Positions 37,812-47,761 of a stretch of DNA of 64,000 nt are shown in pieces; the first letter of the stretch is position 1, and every line of letters begins with the position of its first letter. This DNA comes from a virus. The DNA is taken from positions 1 to 64,000 of the IMG/VR virus record IMGVR_UViG_3300043466_001519, one strand, 5' to 3'. A program made the translations under genes and the position numbers. A model generated the notes under the pieces. It saw only the letters and a program-made list of their open reading frames with translations, was not told where the DNA came from and searched no databases.

Positions 37812-40397
37812 ATGGCAATAATTAGATATACAAAAGATGCAACAATCAGGTATGCATACTTAAACATCTTTCCTGATCAGTTTAAGACAGAGAAAGAAAA
37901 GCAAGACGAGAGTTGGATCAAGAACACAATGGATTATTTCTCCAACAAAGCATATGCTGAATATGTAAAGAATAGAGATACATTTGTTAAGAATTACGAT
38001 CTTATGAAAGGCATTCTTCGTATGGAAGATTTCTATCAAGAACCAGAGGTGAGAAGCTTTACAGATGTGTTAACATCTGATTTAGAACTTCCTGCTTATG
38101 TAAAGATGTATTCTATTATCACTACTCCTGTAAATGAATTGGTAGGAGAAATCAGCAAAAGACCTGATACATTTAGAGTGAAAGCTTTTGATGAGGATAG
38201 TCAATCAGAAGAGTTACAGTTTAAAACAGATACATTACAACAATATGTAATGAGTCAAGCTAGACAACAAATCATGGCAAAAGCTGCTATGGAAGGAAAT
38301 GAAATTCCTGAAGAAGAACTTGAACAAATGACAATGCAACAAGTTCAAGATCAGTTAGATAGCTACACTTCTGTTGCTGAAAAATGGGCAAACCACATTC
38401 TTACTTGTCAAAAAGCTGAATTCAATTTAAAAGAAAAATCAGAAGATGCATTCAGAGACATGCTTATTTCTGCTAGACAATTTTATCACATATATGAAGA
38501 CAACTCGAAACTTGGTTTCAACATCGAAGTGGCTAACCCAAAGAACACCTGGTTTCTTACTACTCCTGATAGAAAATGGATATCTGATCCCACAGGTAGA
38601 GCTCAGGGAGCCTATGCTGCTGGTACAGTACAAGTTATGGAGCTTTCAGAGATCATTGAAAGCATACCAGATCTTACGAAAGAGGAAATCGATCACTTAC
38701 GTTCATCGTTACAAGACTATGGATTAATCAATGTTAGAGAATCTAATCTTGGTAACCCAGATGCTATTCCTGGACAAGATTCTGTAATGTACGATACATT
38801 TGACCCTCTTGTTCTTCAGACACGTATGATTATAGAATCAGAAATGAAAGAGAACAATGATGGATTAAAAGACTTCTTAGGTTTAACTAATAACGTAAGT
38901 TCATTTGGTTATAAATATGTTGTTGTGCGTTCTTATTGGATTTCTAAAAGAAAGATAGGTAAGCTTATTTATATAGATGAGATGGGTAATGAACAATCTA
39001 TGCTTGTTGATGAAACTTATAAATCAGGCACAATGCCTACACAACAATCATTAGAATGGGGATGGATTAATGAATGGTATCAAGGAACTAAGATTGGACC
39101 AGACATCTATCACATTAAACCATTCAAGCTTTTAAACTATTGTCCTATTATAGGAACAACATATGAGGTGAAGAACACAGAAGCTAAAAGCTTAGTTGAT
39201 CTTATGAAACCTTTCCAAGTGTTATATAACGTATGTATGAACCAATTGTACAAACTTCTTGAGAAAGAAGTGGGTAAGGTTCAACTTATGTCATTAAGAC
39301 ATATTCCTATTCCTAAAGATGGAGATGCACAAGATGCTCTTGACATATGGGAAATGGAAGCACGTAACAGAGGAGTGGTATTTATTGATGACTCTCCAGA
39401 AAACATGAAGAGTCCTAGTTCATTTAATCAGTTTACAGCTCTTGATCTTACACGTACGCAGGAGATACAATCTAGATATACATTAGCACAACAACTTAAA
39501 GCTGAGTGTTGGGAACTTGTAGGTATGTCTAAACAACGTATGGGATCAATAGCTGCATCAGAAAGTGCTACAGGTACTAACACTGCTATGCAACAAAGTT
39601 ATTCTCAGACAGAGCCTCTATTTGTGGCACATGAATATGTAATGGGACAATTGTACCAAGCTATCATAGATGCTGCTCTTTATGTAGAATCATCTAAGCC
39701 ACAATCTACACTTTCATATATTACAAATGAAGGAGAAGCTGCCTTTGTACAAGTGAATGGATCAGATCTTAAATTCCGTGACTTGAAAGTATTCTTAACT
39801 AATAGACCTGAAGATACACAAATGTTTAATGAGCTTCGTCAATTGGCACAACCTTTGATGCAGAATGGTGGTTCATTATACGATGTTATTGAGCTTTACA
39901 GCACTAAGTCTATGAGAGAAATGAAGAAAACATTCAAAGACCTTAGAGATCAACAACTTGCTCAACAACAACAAGCTCAACAACTTGAACAACAAAAAGT
40001 TGAACAACAAGCTCAACAAGCACAAGCTCAAATGCAACAAGCTATTCAAATGAAACAAGCTGATCAAGCTCATGAGGATTACCAAAACGAACTTGATAGA
40101 ATCAATAAGAAAGAAGTTGCTCTTATTAACGCATTAGGTAGAAATGAAAATGCAGCAGCTGATGTTGATAATTCAGGAGTGGCTGATGCTTTAGAAGTTA
40201 GTAAATTATCAAATGATCAATCTAAAGCTGCTCAAGCATATCAATTAAAAATGCAAGAGATACAAGTTAAATCAAAAGAATCTAGCGACAAGAAGCAAAT
40301 AGAAATGGAGAAAATTGCTGTAGCTAGAGAGAATATGGTAAACGATCTTGCTGTTGCTAAAGAGAACGCAAAGGGTAGAAATAACAAAAAAGGTTAA
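37812..40397 (+). CDS. portal protein
   Basis: The 861-residue protein follows terminase directly and has the size of crAss-like portals. Segments such as LELPAYVKMYSIITTPVNELVGEISKRP and YNVCMNQLYKLLEKEVGK fit the stem and wing of the portal, and the last 180 residues are Gln-rich coiled coil (QLAQQQQAQQLEQQKV). The Q-rich tail may mediate assembly with scaffold or DNA. It ends in a terminator hairpin. It forms the dodecameric ring for DNA entry and exit. Confidence 0.85.
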   Translation: MAIIRYTKDATIRYAYLNIFPDQFKTEKEKQDESWIKNTMDYFSNKAYAEYVKNRDTFVKNYDLMKGILRMEDFYQEPEVRSFTDVLTSDLELPAYVKMYSIITTPVNELVGEISKRPDTFRVKAFDEDSQSEELQFKTDTLQQYVMSQARQQIMAKAAMEGNEIPEEELEQMTMQQVQDQLDSYTSVAEKWANHILTCQKAEFNLKEKSEDAFRDMLISARQFYHIYEDNSKLGFNIEVANPKNTWFLTTPDRKWISDPTGRAQGAYAAGTVQVMELSEIIESIPDLTKEEIDHLRSSLQDYGLINVRESNLGNPDAIPGQDSVMYDTFDPLVLQTRMIIESEMKENNDGLKDFLGLTNNVSSFGYKYVVVRSYWISKRKIGKLIYIDEMGNEQSMLVDETYKSGTMPTQQSLEWGWINEWYQGTKIGPDIYHIKPFKLLNYCPIIGTTYEVKNTEAKSLVDLMKPFQVLYNVCMNQLYKLLEKEVGKVQLMSLRHIPIPKDGDAQDALDIWEMEARNRGVVFIDDSPENMKSPSSFNQFTALDLTRTQEIQSRYTLAQQLKAECWELVGMSKQRMGSIAASESATGTNTAMQQSYSQTEPLFVAHEYVMGQLYQAIIDAALYVESSKPQSTLSYITNEGEAAFVQVNGSDLKFRDLKVFLTNRPEDTQMFNELRQLAQPLMQNGGSLYDVIELYSTKSMREMKKTFKDLRDQQLAQQQQAQQLEQQKVEQQAQQAQAQMQQAIQMKQADQAHEDYQNELDRINKKEVALINALGRNENAAADVDNSGVADALEVSKLSNDQSKAAQAYQLKMQEIQVKSKESSDKKQIEMEKIAVARENMVNDLAVAKENAKGRNNKKG

Positions 40398-40405
40398 AAA
40401 AGTTG

Positions 40406-40421
40406 CCCCTCTTCGGAGGGG
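40406..40421 (+). terminator. terminator after portal gene
   Basis: CCCCTC-TTCG-GAGGGG forms a 6-bp GC stem with a stable UUCG tetraloop, eight bases after the portal stop. No clear U-run follows (TAAATAATA), so termination may be partial. Confidence 0.65.
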
Positions 40422-40477
40422 TAAATAATATTAATGCTATATTATCTGGAAAATTGGATCACATTGATGCATATTCC

Positions 40478-40508
40478 TTTGATATTAAAAACTCTTATTA
40501 TACTTTTA
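40478..40508 (+). promoter_or_regulatory. promoter for scaffold and capsid genes
   Basis: TTTG (40478-40481), a 19-base spacer and TACTTTTA (40501-40508) fit TTTG-N19-TAnnTTTA, about 30 bases before the scaffold start. It would restart transcription after the terminator and boost capsid expression. Confidence 0.55.
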
Positions 40509-40539
40509 CATAATAAACCAAACATAAATACAACTACAT

Positions 40540-41802
40540 ATGGCTGATAATTTAGAAACTATGGGTAACTTTAGTATTCAAGATACTATGGAAATGGGTA
40601 TGGGTAACCAAGAATTGCTTCAAGGATTATTCGAACCTGAGACAGCATCTTCTAATCCAGATGATGTTCAACCTATTATTAAAAACGCAGATGCTCCTGC
40701 TGCACCAGATGCACCAGCAGTACCAAAAGGTAAGGACATTGTTCCTCCTAAAAGCGTTGATGGTAAAACAGATGAAGAAAAACAAGAAGGACAATCAATG
40801 ATTTCTGATTTCTTGAGTGATTCTGAAGATGATGATGAAGATGATACACCTGCTCCAGCAAAACCTGCAAAAGCTACAGAAGCTGCTGCTGATGGAGATG
40901 AGGATGAACCACAAGGTACACAATTCACTGCTCTTGCAAACGATCTTTATAAATTAGGAGTGTTTACTTCTGATGAAGATGAAGATCCACAACCAATTTC
41001 CACTGCAGAAGAGTTCTTAGAACGATTCAATGAAGAAAAGAAGAAAGGTGCAATTGAAACAGTTAATAATTTCATAGGACAATTTGGAGAAGATTATCAA
41101 CAAGCATTTGAAGCCATATTTGTAAAAGGAGTTAATCCTAAAGAGTATTTTGGAACTTACAATCAAGTAGTTAGTTTTGCTGAAATGGATCTTAGTGATG
41201 AAGATAATCAAGCAAGAGTAGTGAGACAAGCATTATTAGATCAAGGATTTGATAATGAAGATATTGATACAGAGATTGAAAGATTTAAAAATTATGGTGA
41301 TCTTGAAAGCGTAGCTACTAAACATCACAAGGTGTTAGTTAAAAAAGAAGCAGTTAAGTTGCAACAAATGGAAGTTAAGGCTGAACAAGAATTACAACAA
41401 AAAGCACAAATTAGAAATCAATACATTAAGAACGTTCAAGACATTCTTAATGATAAAATAAAATCAAAAGAGTTTGATGGTATTCCTATCAATCCAAAAT
41501 TAGCAGGCGAACTACAAGACTTCTTATTAGTTGATAAGTGGAAAACTCCTTCAGGAGAAACTCTTACAGACTTTGATCGTGCTATTCTGGATATGAAAAG
41601 ACCAGAGAATCATGCAATGAAAGTTAAGTTAGGACTCATCATGAAGATGTTAGAAAAAGATCCTACATTATCAACTATACAAAAAACAGGTGTGACTAAA
41701 AAGTCTAACGAGTTATTTGGAGAAGTTGCAAGACAAGTAACTAAAGTTAAATCAACTGGAGCTACTGGTTCAAAATCTAATCCTAATTCATGGTTCTTAT
41801 AA
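40540..41802 (+). CDS. acidic putative scaffolding protein
   Basis: The 420-residue protein is strongly acidic and low-complexity in its first 135 residues (PAAPDAPAVPKGKD, DSEDDDEDDTPAPAKPAKAT), then helical with a long charged coiled coil around residues 260-310 (VKLQQMEVKAEQELQQKAQ). Size, acidity, helix content and position directly before the major capsid gene fit a scaffold. No protease motif is seen. Confidence 0.7.
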   Translation: MADNLETMGNFSIQDTMEMGMGNQELLQGLFEPETASSNPDDVQPIIKNADAPAAPDAPAVPKGKDIVPPKSVDGKTDEEKQEGQSMISDFLSDSEDDDEDDTPAPAKPAKATEAAADGDEDEPQGTQFTALANDLYKLGVFTSDEDEDPQPISTAEEFLERFNEEKKKGAIETVNNFIGQFGEDYQQAFEAIFVKGVNPKEYFGTYNQVVSFAEMDLSDEDNQARVVRQALLDQGFDNEDIDTEIERFKNYGDLESVATKHHKVLVKKEAVKLQQMEVKAEQELQQKAQIRNQYIKNVQDILNDKIKSKEFDGIPINPKLAGELQDFLLVDKWKTPSGETLTDFDRAILDMKRPENHAMKVKLGLIMKMLEKDPTLSTIQKTGVTKKSNELFGEVARQVTKVKSTGATGSKSNPNSWFL

Positions 41803-41840
41803 CAAAACAAATTAATAATTAACAAAAAAACGAATAAACA

Positions 41841-43403
41841 ATGGCAATTCAAACTATCCCTGGGTTAACAGGTTTTACTTATGCTCGTGTTGCGTCTATG
41901 GACAAACGTGCAGTAGGAAAACTTACAGACTCAAATCACTTAGAGAGTTTTCACTCGACTGAGCCTGCAGATTATGATAAAAAGATTATCTCTTTATATA
42001 CTCAGAGCTCGTTGTACAGTAATGACTTCTTAGACATGATCAACAAAAGCACACCTTATTACATTGATAATAATAGTGATGCTTGGAAATGGCAAGTAGC
42101 TGTTCCTTACAAGTTCCCAAAAATTATTGACATTCCTTCTACCACACAAGATTTAATTACGTCTGGTAAAACAGGTATCGATGGTCAAGAATTCACTTTA
42201 GTATTAGATACTAATGAATTCTCTAAAAATGCTATCGTTTCTGTAGGTACACGTCAATATGGTCCTAGATTCTACGTAATCAAAGATCCTGTGCCTTGGA
42301 ACATGGGTTACTTATACACATTTACATTAGTAACTGACAACCCAGTTGTTGATTATGTAAATCCTATCTTTTTACAATATGGTGTTGAGTTAGAATTAGT
42401 TGACGCTGCTATTGGTGAGTTTGATCAAGATTTATTAGGATTACCAAGATTAGGTGAGCAAATCACTATGTTCGAATCTTTAGGTTCTGCATATGGATAT
42501 GAGCACAAAATTACTGAGTGGGCTGATGACAAAATGATGAGAGATGCTTCTGGTAAACCATTAGACATTTTAGTATATGCTCCACAAAGACGTAACCAAT
42601 TACCTTTAACTCGTAATGATGTTAAATGGGAACCGTTCATCGAATTCTGGATGCGTAAATCAATGTTAGAATTGAAAGTTAAACGTATGATTTGGGCTAA
42701 GCCTGGTACAGTTAAAACTAACGGTTCTAAACAAGAATTGAAACGTACATCTGCTGGTGTTTACCACAGAATGAGAAACAATGGTAACTTAGTACAATAC
42801 AACAGAGGTGAGTTCTCTGCTAACTTAATCCGTTCAGTATTTGGAGATTTATTCTACAGACGTGTGGATGTAAAAGATAGAAGTGTTAAAATGTATACTA
42901 ACGAGGCTGGTTTTGACGTGTTCCAACAAGCTTTGAAAAATGATGCATTAAACTCTGGATTAACTTTCATGGCAGATTCTGGAAACAGATATATGCAAGG
43001 TGAAGGACAACATATCACTTACAACTTTGCATTTGATGCAATGGTAACTCGTGAGACTGGTAGAGTTGAATTGATCCACTTAAAAGAATTAGATTTACCT
43101 CAAACTAACTTAGAGTTTGGACAAAACAAAAAATCTACTCCAGTATTTATGGTGTTTGATGTTTCTCCAATGTCTGATGGTTCAATGGTAAACAACATTA
43201 GAGAAGTGAGAATGAAAGGTGCTCCTTCTATGACATGGGGTTATATTGATGGTACTCGTCACCACTTAGGTTTTGCTAAATCTCAAGGTATGAGTTCTGC
43301 TAATAAATTCCCAGGATACGAAATCTGGATGAAAGACAGATGTGATGTATTTATTGAAGACTTATCTAGAACTGTGTTGATTGAGGAAATGCCACAATTC
43401 TAA
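41841..43403 (+). CDS. major capsid protein
   Basis: The 520-residue protein begins MAIQTIPGLTGFTYARVASM and has crAss-type capsid segments such as SVGTRQYGPRFYVIKDPVPW and NNIREVRMKGAPSMTWGYIDG. It lies downstream of portal and scaffold. Codons are regular and the gene is flanked by structured non-coding sequence after its stop, as expected for highly expressed capsid mRNA. The HK97-fold E-loop and spine are not readable by eye. Confidence rests on position, length and family resemblance. Confidence 0.85.
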   Translation: MAIQTIPGLTGFTYARVASMDKRAVGKLTDSNHLESFHSTEPADYDKKIISLYTQSSLYSNDFLDMINKSTPYYIDNNSDAWKWQVAVPYKFPKIIDIPSTTQDLITSGKTGIDGQEFTLVLDTNEFSKNAIVSVGTRQYGPRFYVIKDPVPWNMGYLYTFTLVTDNPVVDYVNPIFLQYGVELELVDAAIGEFDQDLLGLPRLGEQITMFESLGSAYGYEHKITEWADDKMMRDASGKPLDILVYAPQRRNQLPLTRNDVKWEPFIEFWMRKSMLELKVKRMIWAKPGTVKTNGSKQELKRTSAGVYHRMRNNGNLVQYNRGEFSANLIRSVFGDLFYRRVDVKDRSVKMYTNEAGFDVFQQALKNDALNSGLTFMADSGNRYMQGEGQHITYNFAFDAMVTRETGRVELIHLKELDLPQTNLEFGQNKKSTPVFMVFDVSPMSDGSMVNNIREVRMKGAPSMTWGYIDGTRHHLGFAKSQGMSSANKFPGYEIWMKDRCDVFIEDLSRTVLIEEMPQF

Positions 43404-43591
43404 TAATAAAAATCCGAGAAGAATCCCCTCAACTCCTCTCCCTCCTACGAGGGGATGATTCTCAAACCTAAAGCAGAACAACATCTGGACAGCTTAACAG
43501 CAGGATTTAGTTTGGACAGCTTTAGTAATAGTGCCCAACTAAGCATTTGCCTTAGCTCTGCACTTTAAAAAAATAAACAAGAGTGTTTGAT
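43404..43591 (+). ncRNA. structured RNA after the capsid gene
   Basis: This non-coding stretch has a strong hairpin at 43416-43463: GAGAA, tandem G.A mismatches, then AATCCCCTC paired with GAGGGGATGATTCTC. It is followed by two copies of TGGACAGCTT about 25 bases apart, a CTAAG/CTTAG hairpin, and closing GCAGA/TCTGC pairing (43473-43477 and 43557-43561). It might terminate most capsid transcripts, stabilise the mRNA, or be a processed small RNA. No gene fits. Confidence 0.5.
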
Positions 43592-44638
43592 ATGGATAGT
43601 ATCCAGGATCAAGTTCCTTCGATGGGACCACTCTACAAATTAAACCAAATATTATTAAATAACTACATTATGGGTAAAACAGGCAAAATTTCTACTATTA
43701 AGAGAGAATATAATAGTTCTCAGTTACAAACAATGGATAGTGGGTTAGCACAAAAAGGAATGACAAGAATCCCTGGAACAGGTGTATTCAAATATCCTTA
43801 TAAGGAATTAGATGGTAAGTATAGAACAGGACTTGATCCAGATGCTGCTTACATTAGACGTATCAAAGATGATACTGAAAGAGAACTTGAAGTTGAAAGA
43901 GTAACTGCTCTTAGAGCAAAACTTGAGAGTGAAATAGGTGATATTGACTTAGGACCACGTTCTAAATTTTGGAACTATGGATTGTCATTATCTCCAGATG
44001 ATCAAACTCACGTACAAGCAGTTAAATTAATGGATGGTGATAACTATTTTGATTTATCAAATGCTTTCCAAGAAATAGCCTTTTCATGGTTGAGAGTACA
44101 TCCAACTATTGCATCTTCTCACCAAGCATGGGAAAGAGGAGAATATCCAGCAGAAACACAGTTTTATGTTGTTGATGATGAGATTGAGAATGCAGTGATC
44201 TTCAAGAAAAAACAATTGATCAACAAAGCAATTGTTAAGTTTGATTCTATGACTCCTGAGAAGAAACGTAAAGTTGCAAGACTATTAGGTCTTCCAGTAT
44301 CAGAAGATTCAAAAGAAGAAGTGGTGTATAACTTAGTAGATAATGTATTGAAACAAACTGAATTCAAGAATGGTAAATATTCAGGATTAAATCCAGTTGA
44401 AGTGTTCAATAGATTTGCTGACATGAAAGAGAGTTTACTCCATATTAAAGATTTAGTAAAACAAGCTGTTGCACATTCTATCTACAGAATCAAACCTAAT
44501 GGTAAGGTTTATGAAGGAGAGTTTGAAATAGCTAAAGATGAAGAAGATTTAATTAAATTCCTTGCTGATGATGATAACCAAGATGAGTTATTAGTATTAG
44601 AAGGCAAATTAAAAACTAAAAAACTAGCTTCTATTTAA
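43592..44638 (+). CDS. crAss-like structural protein, 348 aa
   Basis: The start is set at the ATG 43592 (MDSIQDQVPSMGP); a GTG three codons earlier is possible. The protein is helical with segments such as IPGTGVFKYPYKELDG and HPTIASSHQAWERGEYPAE. It sits between the capsid protein and neck genes, so it is likely a head or neck component in crAss-like phages. No enzyme motif is seen. A terminator overlaps its stop. Confidence 0.6.
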   Translation: MDSIQDQVPSMGPLYKLNQILLNNYIMGKTGKISTIKREYNSSQLQTMDSGLAQKGMTRIPGTGVFKYPYKELDGKYRTGLDPDAAYIRRIKDDTERELEVERVTALRAKLESEIGDIDLGPRSKFWNYGLSLSPDDQTHVQAVKLMDGDNYFDLSNAFQEIAFSWLRVHPTIASSHQAWERGEYPAETQFYVVDDEIENAVIFKKKQLINKAIVKFDSMTPEKKRKVARLLGLPVSEDSKEEVVYNLVDNVLKQTEFKNGKYSGLNPVEVFNRFADMKESLLHIKDLVKQAVAHSIYRIKPNGKVYEGEFEIAKDEEDLIKFLADDDNQDELLVLEGKLKTKKLASI

Positions 44639-44649
44639 GAGGCTAGTTT
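44621..44649 (+). terminator. terminator overlapping the stop codon
   Basis: AAACTAGC and GCTAGTTT pair, extended by TTCT with AGAG, giving about twelve pairs around ATTTA. A short U-run follows the stem. It lies across the stop codon of the preceding gene. Confidence 0.7.
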
Positions 44650-44666
44650 TATAAATATAAAAGAAT

Positions 44667-45398
44667 ATGATACCAGTAGATAGTTTATTATATAAGATCG
44701 ATCAGAAACTAAATAAGCTATCAACTAATGAGCACCAACAGATTCAATTAGAAGACAAAATCTTAGCTTTGAATGAGGCTCAGATCAAGTTGATAAAACA
44801 AAAAGTTGATGGTCTTAGTGTTACTAGTGGATTAGGGATGGATTCGTTTAAGAAACGTTATGAAGACTTACAAAGTCTTATAATGAATTATAATCACCAA
44901 CCTCTAGATCTTGTATTAAAGAATCCTGAAATAAATCAATGGTGTACGTATGTACACAATCTTGAGCCACAATATATGTTCTATATAGATTCATATGTTT
45001 TAGCAGATAAAGGAAGATGTAAGAATAGAAAGATTTGGATTAATCGAGATCTTGCAAAACATGGTGATCTTCAGTTCATTATGAATAACGATCATTACAA
45101 ACCAAGTTTTGAATACCAAGAAACATTCAACTCTTTATCATCAGATGAGATAAGTTATTTTACAGATGGTACATTCACACCAACAAAAGTTTACATAATG
45201 TACATGAGATATCCTCAATATATAAATAAGACAGGATATATAATGTTAGATGGAACACCATCATTTGATCAAGATTGTGAACTTGAATTATATTTAGAAG
45301 ATGAATTGTTAGACTTAACAGTACAAAATCTAGCAATGTATACTGAAAATGCTTCTGCAGCTCAGAGTGCTCAATTCAGAATACAAACAAACGAATAA
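44667..45398 (+). CDS. conserved structural protein, 243 aa
   Basis: The protein has a coiled-coil N-terminus (LLYKIDQKLNKLSTNEHQQ, EDKILALNEAQIKLIKQ) and a beta-rich C-terminal half (KVYIMYMRYPQYINKTGYIML). Its position, between head and fibre genes, suggests a neck or tail adaptor role. No family motif is visible beyond the context. Confidence 0.55.
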   Translation: MIPVDSLLYKIDQKLNKLSTNEHQQIQLEDKILALNEAQIKLIKQKVDGLSVTSGLGMDSFKKRYEDLQSLIMNYNHQPLDLVLKNPEINQWCTYVHNLEPQYMFYIDSYVLADKGRCKNRKIWINRDLAKHGDLQFIMNNDHYKPSFEYQETFNSLSSDEISYFTDGTFTPTKVYIMYMRYPQYINKTGYIMLDGTPSFDQDCELELYLEDELLDLTVQNLAMYTENASAAQSAQFRIQTNE

Positions 45399-45426
45399 AC
45401 TTTATTAACATTTAAAATAAATAAAA

Positions 45427-46617
45427 ATGGCTGATTTTTCATTAACCACGTTATTCGTGGTTCCAGTAGGGCAAACTGCTGTCCCTAGCTCTGGCTCAAC
45501 ACAAGACCTTACTGCAGGTACTGTGGGAATCTTTAACAATTTGTATGCTACTGTAAATGCTACCACTATTAAAAGTGCTCCGTATTTTTACATTGCACAA
45601 GGTAGAACAAACACTTATTTACAAGGATCTAAAAGATCTGATAAGATTGGTGTTCAAACAACTGCATTAACAGGTAATGTTCAAACAATTTCAACAAAAA
45701 ATTCTAATGTAACAGAATGGTACAAAGTAACAGGATGTCCAACTGCGGCAAACCAAATTACTGATGTAACTGATTTCACTGTACAATGTGGAGAAGTTAT
45801 CACGTTAACTTTACGTGCTCACTCTTCTTATATTGATACATTATATTTCAATGGTTTCACTCGTTCAGTAACTGTTCAGGCTCCATGTTGTAATTGTGAT
45901 GACAATCCATGTGATGATGTAAGTGCTAACACTATCATCAATGACTTGATCTATCAATTAAACTTGAAAGCTCCAGGAAACAACCCTGACAACATTTCTT
46001 TCTCTACATTCTATACATTTGAAAATGTAGGTGGAACTATCTTACGTATTACAGGAAAACCATTAACTAAATATGGACAACCTTGTGATATCGCAGCGTT
46101 CCCTTTTGAATATGATAGAATGTCTTTTAGAACTTTTGTTTATTCTGGTCCAGCTACAACTGCTGACTTTATTGTAGCAGATGCTTGTAACTTTGTTGCT
46201 CAACCAATCATTACTCAACGTGCTTCTTATGCTACTGGTACATCTGCAGAAATTGCTCAATTAGAGAAAAACTTCTACAGTTACCAAGCTGGTTACTTGA
46301 AACATTTATATAGAATGAATGGTTACAACGAGAACTTTGAGTCTTGGGTATCTGATGGTGCTACTTATAACACTTTCTATATTAGATTTAACGAGTATAA
46401 CAGATCTGAGTACCAATGGGGTGATTATATCATGGAAGATTCTACAGTGATTCTTGCTGTACCTCAAGGTGGTAATGATCTTACAGATGAGTTCCAAGCT
46501 ATCTTAGAAGGTGCTTTAGGTGCTGTTGTTGATAACAATGCTTGTATCACAACTACAACAACTACTTCTAGTGCTCCTGCATCTACAACAACTACTACTT
46601 CTACTCTTATTCCTTAA
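45427..46617 (+). CDS. structural protein with C-terminal Thr/Ser tail
   Basis: The 396-residue protein is beta-rich, with VGTILRI-like strands and Cys clusters CCNCDDNPCDD near residue 156, and ends in a Thr/Ser/Ala tail (TTTTTTSSAPASTTTTT). The tail resembles the linkers of downstream fibre proteins. It may be a head decoration or tail protein. The Cys cluster could bind metal or form disulphides. A terminator follows. Confidence 0.6.
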   Translation: MADFSLTTLFVVPVGQTAVPSSGSTQDLTAGTVGIFNNLYATVNATTIKSAPYFYIAQGRTNTYLQGSKRSDKIGVQTTALTGNVQTISTKNSNVTEWYKVTGCPTAANQITDVTDFTVQCGEVITLTLRAHSSYIDTLYFNGFTRSVTVQAPCCNCDDNPCDDVSANTIINDLIYQLNLKAPGNNPDNISFSTFYTFENVGGTILRITGKPLTKYGQPCDIAAFPFEYDRMSFRTFVYSGPATTADFIVADACNFVAQPIITQRASYATGTSAEIAQLEKNFYSYQAGYLKHLYRMNGYNENFESWVSDGATYNTFYIRFNEYNRSEYQWGDYIMEDSTVILAVPQGGNDLTDEFQAILEGALGAVVDNNACITTTTTTSSAPASTTTTTSTLIP

Positions 46618-46649
46618 GAATAAAAGAAGAGAGTAAATTAATAATAACC

Positions 46650-46689
46650 TATGCCAGGGGATAGAGGATAACTCACATCCTCTGGCATA
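46650..46689 (+). terminator. terminator hairpin after 396-aa gene
   Basis: TATGCCAGGGGAT and ATCCTCTGGCATA form a 13-bp stem (one G.U) with a 14-base loop, then UUUAUUU. It lies 33 bases after the stop and precedes the next ATG by 17 bases. Confidence 0.8.
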
Positions 46690-46705
46690 TTTATTTAAAA
46701 ACAAC

Positions 46706-47269
46706 ATGGCAAACTTACAATTAGATATATTAGTAGTTCCTACTTATAGTGTACTTACACTTGGTGTTGCAGATGCTTCTGTATATCCTACCAATCCTCC
46801 AGTGGTTTCTGCACCATCTATTGAGATTGACATTCCTGGATTTGGAACCAAAATATTACCTTTTGTTCCTAATGAAATCAATGTATTTACATCATCTAAT
46901 TTAGGAATAACAGATCCTGGTTGCAATCAAGCTCTTCCTGATGGAATATATAGAATTAAATATTCCGTTGCTCCTGCATATGCAAATTATGTAGAGAAGA
47001 CAATTTTACGTGTTGATAAACTTCAAGAAAAGTTTGATACTGCATTTCTTCAATTAAATATGATGGAATGTGACAGAGCACTTAAAACACAATCTAGTGT
47101 ACAATTAAATACAATCAACTTCTTTATTCAAGGAGCTATTGCAGCAGCTAATAACTGTGCAGAATATGAATCAAACACATTATATGCTCAAGCAGATAAT
47201 ATGTTAAACAACTTTTTAAAATCCAACTGTGGTTGTTCTGGTAACAACTACCTAATAAACTTTTATTAA
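46706..47269 (+). CDS. conserved tail or neck protein, 187 aa
   Basis: The first half is beta-rich (LQLDILVVPTYSVLTLGVADA, IDIPGFGTKILPFVPNEINVF), the second helical (VDKLQEKFDTAFLQLNMMECD) with two Cys near the end (NCGCSG). The VDKLQEKFD..FL...EC pattern recurs in tail proteins of flavobacterial phages. Its position before fibres suggests a tail or adaptor role. Confidence 0.55.
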   Translation: MANLQLDILVVPTYSVLTLGVADASVYPTNPPVVSAPSIEIDIPGFGTKILPFVPNEINVFTSSNLGITDPGCNQALPDGIYRIKYSVAPAYANYVEKTILRVDKLQEKFDTAFLQLNMMECDRALKTQSSVQLNTINFFIQGAIAAANNCAEYESNTLYAQADNMLNNFLKSNCGCSGNNYLINFY

Positions 47270-47271
47270 TT

Positions 47272-47367
47272 ATGGCACAATGTACTTCATGCGGAGCTAG
47301 AGTGGGATGTGGATGTCAATTAACCAATGGGTTATGTGGACAATGTGCATCTAAAGTTGAAAAATAA
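47272..47367 (+). CDS. small Cys-rich protein, 31 aa
   Basis: It starts at 47272 (MAQCTSCGARVGCGCQLTNG) and ends at 47367. Six Cys (CTSC, CGC, CGQC) suggest zinc binding or disulphides. It lies two bases after the previous stop and eleven before the next start, so it belongs to the operon. Similar tiny CxxC proteins occur in fibre clusters. Confidence 0.55.
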   Translation: MAQCTSCGARVGCGCQLTNGLCGQCASKVEK

Positions 47368-47378
47368 AAAACCTGATT

Positions 47379-47741
47379 ATGTTATCACCAAGACTAACTA
47401 ATTGTCCAGAATGTGCAAACATTCCTTCTTTAATTAAGAAAATAGATTGCAAGTTGGCAGAACTTGGCAACAACTTATACAACAATATTTCATATATGTT
47501 GAATAAATCTGTGCCTTCTAATGACATACTTCAACTAATTGGATATAGAAGAATTCTTATGTACAAATATTACAATCCTAATTATGTACATACCTACTCT
47601 GTACAAATGATTGCTAGTAGAGTAATTCGTCTTACATCGGGATGTGTTAGTAAATGTAATGAACCAGAACGTTGTTTAGAAGAACCTTGTGACATAATTA
47701 TTGTACAAAATCCAACTACTACCACCACAACAACAGTTTAA
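47379..47741 (+). CDS. conserved phage protein with Thr tail, 120 aa
   Basis: The helical, Cys-containing protein (NCPECANIPSLIKKIDCKLAE) ends in a short Thr run (NPTTTTTTTV). The Tyr-rich middle (YRRILMYKYYNPNYVHTYSV) is unusual. It lies in the fibre cluster; a small adaptor is likely. Confidence 0.55.
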   Translation: MLSPRLTNCPECANIPSLIKKIDCKLAELGNNLYNNISYMLNKSVPSNDILQLIGYRRILMYKYYNPNYVHTYSVQMIASRVIRLTSGCVSKCNEPERCLEEPCDIIIVQNPTTTTTTTV

Positions 47742-47761
47742 ACTTTTTAAAATAAAATAAT

